34,886 bases of DNA from Chersky-806 sp036502405 (GTDB lineage: Bacteria > Actinomycetota > Acidimicrobiia > IMCC26256 > JAENVU01): NCBI GenBank assembly GCA_036502405.1, contig DASXYP010000135.1, forward strand, positions 1 through 34,886. Reading direction: 5' to 3'. The notes under the pieces were generated by a model, which saw nothing but the letters and a program-made list of their open reading frames with translations, was not told the origin of the DNA and ran no database searches. Positions 7,932 to 16,246 of the stretch are shown here, piece after piece; positions within the stretch are counted from its first letter, which is position 1, and the number at the start of each line of letters is the position of its first letter. Both the position numbers and the translations under genes were made by a program.

Positions 7932-8572
7932 GACGGGGGGTCGAGCTCGATGACCTCGCCGTCGCGGATCGCGTAGCGCAGCCCGCTCACCGGGCAGACG
8001 ACCTCGTCGCGGTCGGGTGGGCGGGCACCCGAGAACCGCACGATCGGCTCGCCCACCCGCGAGACCACCGCGACCGAGCGCGCCGGCTGGCCCACGACGA
8101 GGTGGAAGGCGGGCGCCGAGCGGGTCACGACCGCGCCCATGCCGACGAGCGCGAAGCGGCCGATCGAGAGGTCGCAGCCGATCACGCTTCCGGCGCCGAT
8201 GGACGCGCCGGCACCGACGACCGTGGGCCGCGTCCGCTCGTCCGGCTCGGACGGACGCAGCGTCGCGAGGTCGGGCGTCGTCGCACGCGGGTAGCGGTCG
8301 TTGGTGAAGATCGTCCCCGCCCCGACCATCACGCCGTCCTCGATCGTCACGCCCGTGCAGACGTAGACGAACGCGTTGAGCTTCACGCGATCGCCGATCG
8401 ACACGCCGTACGCGATGTGCGTGCGCTCGCCGACGATGCAGTCGACGCCGATGCGGGTACCGGGACCGCGCACGTGGACCCCGGACCAGACCGCGGTGCC
8501 GTCGCCGATCTCGACGCCCGGTTCGACCTCCGCGGTGGGATGGATCCGCACTCCGGTGTGCGGAGGCGTCAT
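7928..8572 (-). CDS. Left-handed beta-helix sugar N-acetyltransferase (WbpD/WlbB-like)
   Basis: 214 residues of hexapeptide repeats (about 10-165), e.g. VEPGVEIGDG, TIEDGVMVGAG and ASIGAGSVIG. The loop GAGTIFTNDRYPRA (84-97) and the C-terminal segment CPVSGLRY (193-200) followed by IRDGEVIEL resemble WbpD/WlbB enzymes, which acetylate the 3-amino group of UDP-2-acetamido-3-amino-2,3-dideoxy-glucuronate using acetyl-CoA. The two genes just upstream (aminotransferase and Gfo/Idh/MocA dehydrogenase) are the classes that act before WbpD in that pathway, which strengthens the assignment. QdtC/FdtC-type acyltransferases acting on dTDP-amino sugars are the main alternative. ATG 8572 overlaps the dehydrogenase stop by 4 bases. 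Confidence 0.82.
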   Translation of the reverse strand: MTPPHTGVRIHPTAEVEPGVEIGDGTAVWSGVHVRGPGTRIGVDCIVGERTHIAYGVSIGDRVKLNAFVYVCTGVTIEDGVMVGAGTIFTNDRYPRATTPDLATLRPSEPDERTRPTVVGAGASIGAGSVIGCDLSIGRFALVGMGAVVTRSAPAFHLVVGQPARSVAVVSRVGEPIVRFSGARPPDRDEVVCPVSGLRYAIRDGEVIELDPPS

Positions 8573-9606
8573 GCCACCTGCTCACCCGCGGCTGCTGCAC
8601 CGCCCGGGAGGTCGCGGACGGTGATCCAGTCGTTGCGCTCGAGCGCCGCGTACGCCGCCTCGACCACCGCGACCGACGCGATCGCGTCGTCGGCGGTGAT
8701 CGCGAGCTTCTCGTCGCCACGCACGGCCGCGCAGAAGTTCGCGACCTGCGCGCCCATGCACGTGAGCTTGTCGTAGCCCGAGCCGAACGTCACCCACTCC
8801 GGGCTCGACGCCTGGCGGTAGCGCGCACCGTTCCACCCGACGCTCACCGTGCCCTCGGACCCGTACAGCGTCAGGTACGTGTCGGTCACACGGTCGACGC
8901 TCCACGAGAGGTCGACGGTCGCCAGCACCCCCTCCGGCGTCCGGAGCAGCATGCTCGCGGTGTCCTCGACGGGGAGGTGCTGGACCCGCTTGCCCTCCAC
9001 CGCCATGACCTCGGCGATCGGGCCGAGGAAGTAGCGCACGATGTCGACCGAGTGCGTGCCGTTGTCGATGAGCACACCGCCACCGGCGATCGCCGGGTCC
9101 GCGTTCCAGCGCCGCGACATGTCGACCCTCGAGGCGAACGCGTTCTCGAGCACCATGAGCTCACCGAGGATCCCGGAACCGACGATCTGGCGAGCCCGGA
9201 TCACGTCGTCGACGAAGCGGAACTTCGCGGCCATGGTGAACGTGACGCCGGCCCGCTCGGCCGCACCGACCATCTTGGACGCGCTCGCGGCGTCGATCGC
9301 CAGCGGCTTCTCGCACAGGACGTGGAGCCCGTGCTCGATCGCCTGCAGCACGATCTCGGGGTGGGTCGACGGCGGCGAGCACACGAGCACCGCGTCGATG
9401 TCCGCCTCCTCGAGGAGCGCACGGTGCGACGGGTAGGCCGTGCCGCGCACCGCGTCCGCGACCGTGCTCGCGGCGCGGCCGCGTGGGTCGGCCACTGCGG
9501 TGAGCCGTGCGCCGTCCAGGGCCTCGACGACCTTGACGTAGGACTGCGCGATCCCGCCGGCGCCGATCAGCCCGATCTTGAGCTCACGTCCCTGAAGCTC
9601 GCTCAT
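8569..9606 (-). CDS. Gfo/Idh/MocA-family sugar dehydrogenase (WbpB/WlbA-like candidate)
   Basis: 345 residues. The N-terminal Rossmann domain has IGLIGAGGIA (11-20) and the family signature CEKPLA (98-103, catalytic Lys100); the C-terminal alpha/beta domain has DNGTHSVD (181-188) with the conserved His185. Family members oxidise or reduce a sugar hydroxyl with NAD(P). Between a DegT-type aminotransferase and a WbpD-like acetyltransferase, the natural role is 3-oxidation of UDP-GlcNAcA (as WbpB/WlbA do), supplying the 3-keto sugar for amination. Inositol or other sugar dehydrogenases share this fold, so the substrate is an inference from neighbours. The ATG at 9606 overlaps the aminotransferase stop (ATGA). 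Confidence 0.87.
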   Translation of the reverse strand: MSELQGRELKIGLIGAGGIAQSYVKVVEALDGARLTAVADPRGRAASTVADAVRGTAYPSHRALLEEADIDAVLVCSPPSTHPEIVLQAIEHGLHVLCEKPLAIDAASASKMVGAAERAGVTFTMAAKFRFVDDVIRARQIVGSGILGELMVLENAFASRVDMSRRWNADPAIAGGGVLIDNGTHSVDIVRYFLGPIAEVMAVEGKRVQHLPVEDTASMLLRTPEGVLATVDLSWSVDRVTDTYLTLYGSEGTVSVGWNGARYRQASSPEWVTFGSGYDKLTCMGAQVANFCAAVRGDEKLAITADDAIASVAVVEAAYAALERNDWITVRDLPGGAAAAGEQVA

Positions 9607-10841
9607 CGTTCCCTCTCGATCAGGTGCTCGACGGCCGCGCGGATCGCGGCACCGAGGAGCTCGACGTGATGGGTCTCGTACCGCTCGTTCCAGGGAAGTA
9701 CGAGGACGTTATCGAGAAAGGCATACGTACCGGCGAACCATTCGGATGGGTACTCGACGGCTTCCGGCCGAGCGAGGGTGAACGGCCACCGGCTGTCGCC
9801 GAAGGTGCGCTGGTCGCGGATCACCGCGCACGCGAACGCAGGCTTCTGGATGTAGCGCGGGGCCGAGGCAATCCCTCCCAGGCGGAGCTCGGCGGCGAGG
9901 GCGCGAGGGCCGCCCGGGACGACTGCGCCGTCGACCAGCAGCGGGTACTTCCAGTACGTCATCGCGTCGTCGTCGCGCACGACCGGCGGGGTCACGCCCG
10001 GCGTGCCGGCCAGGTCGCGCCTGAGGAGGTCGGCCATGGCGACGCGCTGCGCGACGCCGGCTTCGAGCTTGTCGAGCTGGGCGTTCGCCACCGCGCCCTG
10101 GAGCTCGGTCATCCGCGAGTTGAGCGCGAGGAATTCGTGGTCCGGGTTCTCCTCGCCGTACGGCCACGCCTTGTTCACGAAGAGGCGGGCCCGGCGGGCG
10201 AGGCCCGGGTCGTCCGAGACCACGATGCCGCCCTCGCCGGTGGTGATGTGCTTGCCCTGCTGCGAGCTGAAGCAGCCGATCGACCCGATCCGGCCGACCA
10301 GCCGGCCGGCCCGGCGGGCCAGGAAGGCCTGGGCGCAGTCCTCGATCACGGGGATCCCCTGCTCGTCGGCGACCTCTCGGATCGCGTCGACGTCGCACGG
10401 GTTGCCGAACAGGTGGGTCGCCACGACCGAGACCGTCCGCTCCGAGAGCCGGTCCGCCACGGTGGCCGCGGTGACGTTGCCCGTCCGGGGGTCGACGTCC
10501 GCGAACACCGGGATCGCACCCTGGTAGAGGATCGGCGCCAACGCGCCCATGTCGGTGATCGCGGTGGTGATGATCTCGTCGCCGGGTTCCGGATCGATCG
10601 CGGCAATTGCTGCGTGCACCGCGGCAGTGCCGGACGAGCATGCGACGGCGCTCCCCGCGCCGAGCAGCGCCGCGAACCGCTGCTCGAGCTCGGGCACCTG
10701 CACGCCCTTCGTGCTCGTCAACGTGCCGCCGGTGATGACGTCGGCGAGGCGCGCGAGCTCCTCCGCGCCGAGGCTCCGGCCGGTGGCGTCCTGGTCGTTG
10801 GGGAGTGCGAGCCCGGGTTCCGTCGACCCCACTTGGATCAT
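9603..10841 (-). CDS. DegT/DnrJ/EryC1-family PLP sugar aminotransferase
   Basis: 412 residues, usual size for the family. Key features: SSGTAAVHAA (69-78), VIEDCAQA (165-172) with Asp168 facing the PLP nitrogen, and the PLP-lysine motif SSQQGKHITTGEGG (Lys197). The QQGK...GEGG form is closer to StsC/AHBA-synthase-like enzymes than to typical WbpE (which has a Y-x-x-KNLG type motif), so the acceptor could be a keto-sugar nucleotide or a cyclitol. With the following dehydrogenase and acetyltransferase the simplest role is amination of a 3-keto sugar. It is the first gene of a six-gene operon; ATG 10841 is preceded by GGGAGAGG, and a TACAGT box lies about 75 bases upstream. Confidence 0.88.
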   Translation of the reverse strand: MIQVGSTEPGLALPNDQDATGRSLGAEELARLADVITGGTLTSTKGVQVPELEQRFAALLGAGSAVACSSGTAAVHAAIAAIDPEPGDEIITTAITDMGALAPILYQGAIPVFADVDPRTGNVTAATVADRLSERTVSVVATHLFGNPCDVDAIREVADEQGIPVIEDCAQAFLARRAGRLVGRIGSIGCFSSQQGKHITTGEGGIVVSDDPGLARRARLFVNKAWPYGEENPDHEFLALNSRMTELQGAVANAQLDKLEAGVAQRVAMADLLRRDLAGTPGVTPPVVRDDDAMTYWKYPLLVDGAVVPGGPRALAAELRLGGIASAPRYIQKPAFACAVIRDQRTFGDSRWPFTLARPEAVEYPSEWFAGTYAFLDNVLVLPWNERYETHHVELLGAAIRAAVEHLIERER

Positions 10842-10916
10842 CGAGTCCTCTCCCAGCCGGCCTCTCGCCGCCGACCGGAGATCGCGCCGTGCACGTCCTG
10901 CCCGGGTCGCGCACGT

Positions 10917-10922
10917 ACTGTA
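10917..10922 (-). promoter_or_regulatory. Candidate -10 box (TACAGT) of the six-gene operon in a divergent region
   Basis: TACAGT on the minus strand inside GTACTGTAC (10915-10923), which reads almost the same on both strands. It lies in the 167-base gap between the divergent aminotransferase and 2-epimerase genes, about 75 bases before the aminotransferase ATG. The near-palindrome could also give TACTGT for the plus strand. No clear -35. Confidence 0.4.
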
Positions 10923-11008
10923 CCGGTAGGCACCTTCCGTTCCACGAGTCGGATCGGCGCGTTCTCGACTTCGCTTGACCCCGAGGTCGCGCGCCGTCCT
11001 GGAGGGCA

Positions 11009-12091
11009 ATGCAACGGGGCAGCGTCGCGGTGGTGTTCGGCACCCGACCCGAGGTCGTGAAGCTCGCGCCGGTGCTCTGGGCGCTGGGGGGCACAGCTCG
11101 GACAATTCACACCGGGCAGCACTACGACCCGGCGCTCGCAGCGGTGCTGCTCGCCGAGCTCGGGCTCGAACCCCCGGCGGTGCAGCTCCACGTGGGCGGT
11201 GCGCCGCGCGGCGCGCAGCTCGGTGAGGCGACCATGCTGCTCGACCGTGAGTTCGAGACGTCCGCACCCGAGGTGGTCGTCGTCCAGGGCGACACGAACA
11301 CGACCGTGGCCGCGGCGTTGGCGGCGAACGCGCGCAACATCCCTTTGGTGCACGTCGAGGCGGGGCTGCGCAGCTACGACCGGGCGATGCCCGAGGAGCA
11401 CAACCGCGTCGTCACCGACCACCTCGCCGACCTCTGCTGCGCGCCGACCGAGACCAGCCGGGCGCAGCTCGCGGCCGAGGGGATCGAGGGCACCCGGGTG
11501 GTGGTGACCGGCAACACCGTCGTCGACGCGGCGCACCACATGCTCCCGGCATCGCCGGAACGGGCTGCGCTGCTCGGACGCTTCGGGCTGGCGCCGGACG
11601 ACTACGTCCTCTCGACGTTCCACCGGCCCGAGAACGTCGACGACCACGGGGTGCTCACCACCATCCTCGGCGAGCTGGGCCGGCTGCCCCACCCGGTCGT
11701 GCTGCCCCTCCACCCGCGCACCGCGGCTCGCCTCGAGCAGTCCGGCGCTGACACCGGGTCCGTGCGCGTGATCGAGCCCCTCGGCTATCGCGAGTTCCTC
11801 GGGCTGGCACGCGAGTGCGCGTTCCTCGTCTCGGACTCGGGCGGGGTCCAGGAGGAGGCGAGCATCGTGAAGCGGCCCGTGCTCGTGGTGCGCGCGTCCA
11901 CCGAGCGCCCCGAGGTGATCGGGACCTTCGCCGAGCTCGTCGCACCCGGCGCCGCGATCGGAGCTCGCGGCCGCGCCTGGTCCGACGACCTCGCCGCCGT
12001 CCACGCCCGACTCGCGGCGATCCCGTCGCCGTACGGCGACGGCGACGCGGGGGCTCGTACCGCGGCGGCGATCGCCGGCCTGCTCGCCTGA
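11009..12091 (+). CDS. wecB: Non-hydrolysing UDP-N-acetylglucosamine 2-epimerase family (WecB/WbpI class)
   Basis: 360 residues with a GT-B-like fold. It epimerises C2 of a UDP-2-acetamido sugar, giving UDP-ManNAc (WecB/MnaA) or UDP-ManNAc3NAcA (WbpI/WlbD). Visible: FGTRPEVVKLAP (10-21), GDTNT (94-98), HVEAGLRS (115-122), PEEHNR (128-133), SDSGGVQEE (275-283) and STERPE (297-302), all standard for the family. The form RAMPEEHNR, rather than the longer WecB loop, and the adjoining WbpB/E/D-like genes make a WbpI-type substrate plausible but unproved. Start ATG 11009 fits the family N-terminus; GGAGGG lies only 2 bases upstream, which is short. It is transcribed divergently from the six-gene operon. 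Confidence 0.9.
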   Translation: MQRGSVAVVFGTRPEVVKLAPVLWALGGTARTIHTGQHYDPALAAVLLAELGLEPPAVQLHVGGAPRGAQLGEATMLLDREFETSAPEVVVVQGDTNTTVAAALAANARNIPLVHVEAGLRSYDRAMPEEHNRVVTDHLADLCCAPTETSRAQLAAEGIEGTRVVVTGNTVVDAAHHMLPASPERAALLGRFGLAPDDYVLSTFHRPENVDDHGVLTTILGELGRLPHPVVLPLHPRTAARLEQSGADTGSVRVIEPLGYREFLGLARECAFLVSDSGGVQEEASIVKRPVLVVRASTERPEVIGTFAELVAPGAAIGARGRAWSDDLAAVHARLAAIPSPYGDGDAGARTAAAIAGLLA

Positions 12092-12148
12092 CCCCACCGG
12101 CCCGCCCGGAGATCGTCGCTTCAGGCGTGCATTCGTGGCCTCCGCCGG

Positions 12149-12154
12149 TACGAT
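12149..12154 (+). promoter_or_regulatory. Possible -10 box (TACGAT) before the methyltransferase
   Basis: CCGGTACGAT resembles the CCGGTACAGT seen before the Wzy-like gene and the aminotransferase operon. It lies in the 142-base gap after the 2-epimerase. If used, transcription would begin near 12161, and an in-frame TTG at 12171 becomes a possible start. Confidence 0.25.
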
Positions 12155-12233
12155 CCCCGGCATCACCACGTTGGGCCCCGACGCCACGACCCACGCACCG
12201 ACTCGGCAACGAGCACGGTCCGACCGTCCCGAC

Positions 12234-13187
12234 ATGGGGACCCGCCCGCTCGCGCTCGAAGCCGCGCGCTGCTGCATCTGCGGAACCCGCGAGGCAGAGC
12301 CCGTCGGCGTGGGCGAGGACTTCGAGTACCGCACCTCACCCGACAGCTTCCTCACCGTGCGCTGCGACCGGTGCGGGGTCGTCTACCTCGACCCGCGCCC
12401 GGCCCGCGCCGAGATGACCACGATCTACCCGGACGGGTACCACGCCTTCAGCTTCGACGAGGACAAATTCGGGCTCGTGTACAAGGTGCGTCGCCGGCTC
12501 GAGGCGCGTCGCCTCCTGAGCGCGGCGGGGCCGCTCCCGGCCAACGCACGGATCCTCGACGTCGGATGCGGCGACGGCTTCCACCTCGACCTCCTCCGTG
12601 AGTTCGGTCCCGGCGGGTGGCAGCTCGAAGGCGTGGACCTGGATCCGCGCGCCGCGGACGCCGCCGAGGCCCGGGGCCTCGTCGTGCACCGCGGGTCGAT
12701 CGATGCGATCGACCTGCCGGCCGAGCACTACGACTTCGCCATCCTCGTGCAGACCATCGAGCACTTCGCCGACCCCGCGTCGCTGCTCCGCGCGATCCGC
12801 AGGGTGCTGCGCCCCGGCGGGCGGCTGCTGCTCGTGACCGACAACACCGGTTCCCTGGACTTCAGCGTGGCCAAGCGGCGCCATTGGGGCGGCTACCACT
12901 TCCCGCGGCACTGGTACCTGTTCGACGCGCCCTCGTTGCGGAAGCTCGCGGCGCACACCGGGCTCGCGGTCGACGAGCTCGGCACGATGGTGAGCCCGGT
13001 CAACTGGGTCTACTCGCTGCGCAACGCGCTCGACGACTGGGGCGCCCCCCGCCCGTGGGTCGAGTGGTTCTCGCTCGACTCCCCCGTCCCCCTTGCCGCG
13101 TTCACCGCGTTCGACTGGCTGCACCAGCGCGCGGGCCGTGCCGCGTTGCTCCGCGCGGTGCTCCGACGCGAGCCCGACGGCCGATGA
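12234..13187 (+). CDS. Class I SAM-dependent methyltransferase with N-terminal zinc ribbon
   Basis: 317 residues from ATG 12234. The N-terminus holds two CxxC knuckles (Cys14/Cys17 and Cys44/Cys47), likely one zinc site, followed by the SAM-binding motif ILDVGCGDG (107-115), then VDLDP, and the motif-IV-like FAILVQTIEHF. This zinc-ribbon plus Methyltransf_23-type layout is common in polysaccharide and nucleotide-sugar clusters, where such enzymes C- or O-methylate sugars. The start is uncertain: there is no clear ribosome-binding site, and in-frame GTG 12135 and TTG 12171 would add 33 or 21 residues without family-like sequence. The stop overlaps a six-codon mini-ORF that leads into the next gene. 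Confidence 0.83.
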   Translation: MGTRPLALEAARCCICGTREAEPVGVGEDFEYRTSPDSFLTVRCDRCGVVYLDPRPARAEMTTIYPDGYHAFSFDEDKFGLVYKVRRRLEARRLLSAAGPLPANARILDVGCGDGFHLDLLREFGPGGWQLEGVDLDPRAADAAEARGLVVHRGSIDAIDLPAEHYDFAILVQTIEHFADPASLLRAIRRVLRPGGRLLLVTDNTGSLDFSVAKRRHWGGYHFPRHWYLFDAPSLRKLAAHTGLAVDELGTMVSPVNWVYSLRNALDDWGAPRPWVEWFSLDSPVPLAAFTAFDWLHQRAGRAALLRAVLRREPDGR

Positions 13188-13204
13188 CCACACTTCTCGC
13201 GTGA
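13184..13204 (+). other. Six-codon mini-ORF bridging two genes (MTTLLA)
   Basis: ATG at 13184 overlaps the methyltransferase stop as ATGA, and its own TGA (13202-13204) overlaps the GTG start of the FAD oxidoreductase as GTGA. The peptide would be MTTLLA. Seen in sequence; a role in passing ribosomes from one gene to the next is inference, and chance is possible. Confidence 0.3.
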
Positions 13205-14550
13205 GCGGCCCCGAGATCAACACCGCACCGGTCGTCGTGCTGGGCGGCGGCATCGCGGGGCTCACAGCGACGCGCGAGCTGTTGCGCAACGGCATCGACG
13301 CGGTGCTGTACGAAGCCGGGCCGAAGGTCGGCGGGATGGCCGACAGCCACTTCGACACCGACGGCTTCACCTTCGACACCGGCGCGCACTTCATCACCAA
13401 CCGGCTCGCGACCGCGACGGGCGTGAACGAGCTCTGCCGGACCATCGAGCACTACGGCGAGACCGTCTGGGTGCGCGGGCAGAGCTACGACTACCCGTCC
13501 GGACTGCTGACCGTGCCGCGTTACGTCTTGTCGGCGCTTGCCGCTCGCGCCAAGCGCTCCGCAGGTCCCGCCGAGTCCGCGGCCGAGCAGTTCCGCCGCG
13601 ACTACGGCACCGCTCTGGCCGACGGGATCGCGCTCCCGCTGGTCGAGGCCTGGTCGGGGGTGCCGGCCTCGGAGCTGTCTCCGGCGGTCGCCGACAAGAT
13701 CCCGAGTGGGATCGCACAGACGGTCGGGCTCACGGTCGCCGCCCGGCTCACCCACCGTGCGGTGGCGATCGGGTACGGCCGCGAGGCCCCGTTGAGCGCC
13801 AACGTCTGGCACGTCTATCCCGAGCACGGGATCTCGACCGTGTGCGAGAGCCTCGCCGCCGAGGTCGCCGACTCGATCCGGCTCAACAGCCCCGTCGAGC
13901 GCATCACCGTGAGCGGAGACCGCGCGGTGGGGGTCCGGGTCGCCGGCCAGCAGGTCCCGGCGGCCGCGGTCGTGAGCACCGCGCCGATCAACGTGCTTCC
14001 CCGACTGGTCGAGGGCACGGACGCGCTCGAGCCGTTCCGCGCCTTCCGGTACCGGCCCATGGTCTTCGTCAACCTTCGGCTGCGGGGCCGGCACCTGATC
14101 CCGGACACGATGACGTGGACCCCCGAGGCCGAGTTCCCGTTCTTCCGGCTCACCGAGACGCCGCAGTCGATGCCGTGGCTCGCCCCCGAGGGCAAGACGC
14201 TCATCACCGCCGACATCGGCGCCGAGCTCGGCGACGAGTGGTGGGAGATGGACGACGGGGAGCTCGGCGAGCGGTGCACCGACGCGCTCGTCGACATCGT
14301 GCCGACGGCCCGGCGCGACTCCCTCGGCAGCCGGGTCGTGCGCCAGCCGCTCGCGTACCCGGTCTTCCACCGTGCCTACGAGCAGGACCGGCGGCGGCTC
14401 ACCGTCGGCACCGGGGTGGACCGCCTCGAGAGCATCGGCCGCAACGGCGAGTTCGCGCACATCCTGATGGAGGACGTCTACTGGCGGACGGTCCGGCGCA
14501 CCCGCCGGCTCGTCGCCGACCTCAAGGCCGCGATCGCGCTCGCGGCCTGA
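13201..14550 (+). CDS. FAD-dependent oxidoreductase, amine oxidase / UDP-galactopyranose-mutase-like
   Basis: 449 residues. The dinucleotide-binding motif is VVVLGGGIAGLTA (11-23), with Glu38 expected to bind the ribose; KVGGMADSHF follows, and the C-terminal FAD contact region is TVGTGVDRLESIG. The middle (FDTGAHFITN, PLVEAWSGVP) fits flavoproteins of the protoporphyrinogen oxidase/UGM superfamily found in glycan loci. Redox or isomerisation chemistry on a sugar-nucleotide or lipid-linked sugar is inferred. Start: GTG 13201 (MSGPEI), 13 bases after the methyltransferase and overlapping the mini-ORF stop; no good ribosome-binding site is visible, consistent with translational coupling. It ends 5 bases from the convergent GT39-like gene. 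Confidence 0.78.
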   Translation: MSGPEINTAPVVVLGGGIAGLTATRELLRNGIDAVLYEAGPKVGGMADSHFDTDGFTFDTGAHFITNRLATATGVNELCRTIEHYGETVWVRGQSYDYPSGLLTVPRYVLSALAARAKRSAGPAESAAEQFRRDYGTALADGIALPLVEAWSGVPASELSPAVADKIPSGIAQTVGLTVAARLTHRAVAIGYGREAPLSANVWHVYPEHGISTVCESLAAEVADSIRLNSPVERITVSGDRAVGVRVAGQQVPAAAVVSTAPINVLPRLVEGTDALEPFRAFRYRPMVFVNLRLRGRHLIPDTMTWTPEAEFPFFRLTETPQSMPWLAPEGKTLITADIGAELGDEWWEMDDGELGERCTDALVDIVPTARRDSLGSRVVRQPLAYPVFHRAYEQDRRRLTVGTGVDRLESIGRNGEFAHILMEDVYWRTVRRTRRLVADLKAAIALAA

Positions 14551-14555
14551 GCCGG

Positions 14556-16199
14556 CTAGCGCGGGCGGGCCGGGAACTCGTAGAGCCCCTGGTTCTCGAA
14601 GAAGTACAGGTCGGGTTCGATCGAGCGCACGCGCGGCCGCGACAGCGAGAGGGTGTCGGCGATGAGCCCGCACTTCGTCTGCAGCGGCTGTGTCCCTGAC
14701 GTGTACACGAACAGGACCGAATGGTCACCGGCGCGCCGCAGGATCTCCGCCGCAGTGTCGCTCGCACGCATCGCGTCGACCCGCTTGGTGTAGTCGACCC
14801 AGTCGATGCGTCCGGGCGACGTGAACCCCGGGAGTGCGACCTGGTGGACGTCCGACGGCAGGAGGCGGTTGACGTCGGTGCCGATCGAGTCCGGGCAGTA
14901 GACGACCAGGTCGCCGGGATGGCCTTCGTGCTCGATCGCATTGGCGATCTCGAACGCCTGGGTCCGGCTGCGCAACGCGTTGCTGGCGCCACCCCAGAAC
15001 CCGCCGACGAGCAGGAGGGCGATCACCGTGTACCGGACCGCCCGGCTCGCGAACACGGTGACGCCGAACCCGGCCGCGAGCAGGAAGAGCGGGAACATCA
15101 CCGACGCGTAACGGCCCTCGAACGTGGTCGACGTCGCCCGGGCGAGCAGCAGCCCGAGACCGAGGGTCACGAGTCCGAGGCCGGCTTCGATGCGGACGCC
15201 GGGCCGGGTCCACAGGTCGACGTCGATGTGGCGCTTGTCGATGCCCCGCGCGAAGACCGCGAGGAGGAAGAGGAACAGCAGCGCCCACCCGACGATGTGC
15301 GTGTTGCCACCGAAGGACTTCACGGCCTCGGCCGTGCTGCTCACCGGGCTGACCACCGCACCCCAGGGCGTACCCGTATGGACCTCCTGGTAGCGGAAGG
15401 TCGACAACCAGGGGACGAACGAGAGTGCGCCGACGACCAGCGCGCCGAGAGCGCAGCGCGCCGACCGGCGTCGCCCCAACGGACCCCAGACCGCGAGGTA
15501 GAGGACCCACAGCCCGACCACGGCGAGCAGCGCGAACGACCAGTAGTGCGTGTAGAGCAACAGCGCGGTCACGATCGCGAGGCACGCGAGCCGACCCAAC
15601 GACGGCCGGTCGAACACGCGCGCCAACGCGAGGTAGCCGAGGAAGACCAGCAGCATCACCAGCGAGTACATGCGGGTCTCGGTCGAGTAGCGGATCGCGA
15701 AGGGCGAGGCCGCGAGCAGCAGCACGGTGGCCCAGGCGACGGTGCGCGACGAGGGGTCCGCCAGACCTTCGCGAGCCCGACGCCGATCGAGCCGGCGGCC
15801 GGCGAACCATGCGGGCACGAGCGCGGCGACCCCGAAGACGCCGGAGAGCGCACGCACGGTCTCGTTGCCGGTCCCGAACGCCCGCATCCAGAAGTGCAGC
15901 AGCAGGTAGTACAGGGGCGGCGCGCCGTCCTGCTTCAGCGCGCCGCGCAGCTGCGACAACGGCAGCCCGGAGATGTTGACCGTGAGCACCTCGTCCGCCC
16001 AGAGATCCGAGCGGGCGAAGAACCGCAGCCCGACCCCGACCAGGACGACCGCGGCGACCGCGAGGATGATCCAGACCGAGTCGCTCCCGGACCGCATCGG
16101 AGCGGCCGGTCCCCGGGCGTCATCGATCGCCTCGTCGGACGAGAACGAGTCGCGCGCCCGCAGGAGACCGCGACGCAGCGCGTCGGAACCCACTCCCAT
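14556..16199 (-). CDS. GT39-like (PMT/ArnT-type) membrane glycosyltransferase
   Basis: 547 residues, about eleven to thirteen hydrophobic segments, then a soluble C-terminal domain (roughly 400-547). Just after the first helix comes the acidic motif LWADEVLT (67-73, Asp69/Glu70), the metal/donor-binding site of GT-C enzymes; APPLYYLLLHFW and the juxtamembrane STETRMYS also fit the family. Such enzymes use polyprenyl-phosphate sugars as donors on the outer face of the membrane, and the GT2 at 4259-5449 could supply them. ATG 16199 stands 6 bases after TAAGAT, suggesting a leaderless message. The acceptor (polysaccharide or protein) is unknown. Confidence 0.8.
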   Translation of the reverse strand: MGVGSDALRRGLLRARDSFSSDEAIDDARGPAAPMRSGSDSVWIILAVAAVVLVGVGLRFFARSDLWADEVLTVNISGLPLSQLRGALKQDGAPPLYYLLLHFWMRAFGTGNETVRALSGVFGVAALVPAWFAGRRLDRRRAREGLADPSSRTVAWATVLLLAASPFAIRYSTETRMYSLVMLLVFLGYLALARVFDRPSLGRLACLAIVTALLLYTHYWSFALLAVVGLWVLYLAVWGPLGRRRSARCALGALVVGALSFVPWLSTFRYQEVHTGTPWGAVVSPVSSTAEAVKSFGGNTHIVGWALLFLFLLAVFARGIDKRHIDVDLWTRPGVRIEAGLGLVTLGLGLLLARATSTTFEGRYASVMFPLFLLAAGFGVTVFASRAVRYTVIALLLVGGFWGGASNALRSRTQAFEIANAIEHEGHPGDLVVYCPDSIGTDVNRLLPSDVHQVALPGFTSPGRIDWVDYTKRVDAMRASDTAAEILRRAGDHSVLFVYTSGTQPLQTKCGLIADTLSLSRPRVRSIEPDLYFFENQGLYEFPARPR

Positions 16200-16205
16200 T
16201 CGGTG

Positions 16206-16211
16206 ATCTTA
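16206..16211 (-). promoter_or_regulatory. -10 box (TAAGAT), leaderless promoter
   Basis: TAAGAT on the minus strand ends 6 bases before ATG 16199, which puts the expected transcription start at or next to the A of the start codon. No Shine-Dalgarno sequence lies between. The upstream gene ends only 36 bases away. Confidence 0.5.
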
Positions 16212-16246
16212 GGGCCCGGAGCGGGCAAAGTGGCCACGCACCGTGG

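Noticed and set aside
6432..14550. Recent duplication of the two FAD oxidoreductase genes
   Set aside because: Beyond the dinucleotide motif the two proteins align poorly by eye; they are separate members of a broad superfamily.
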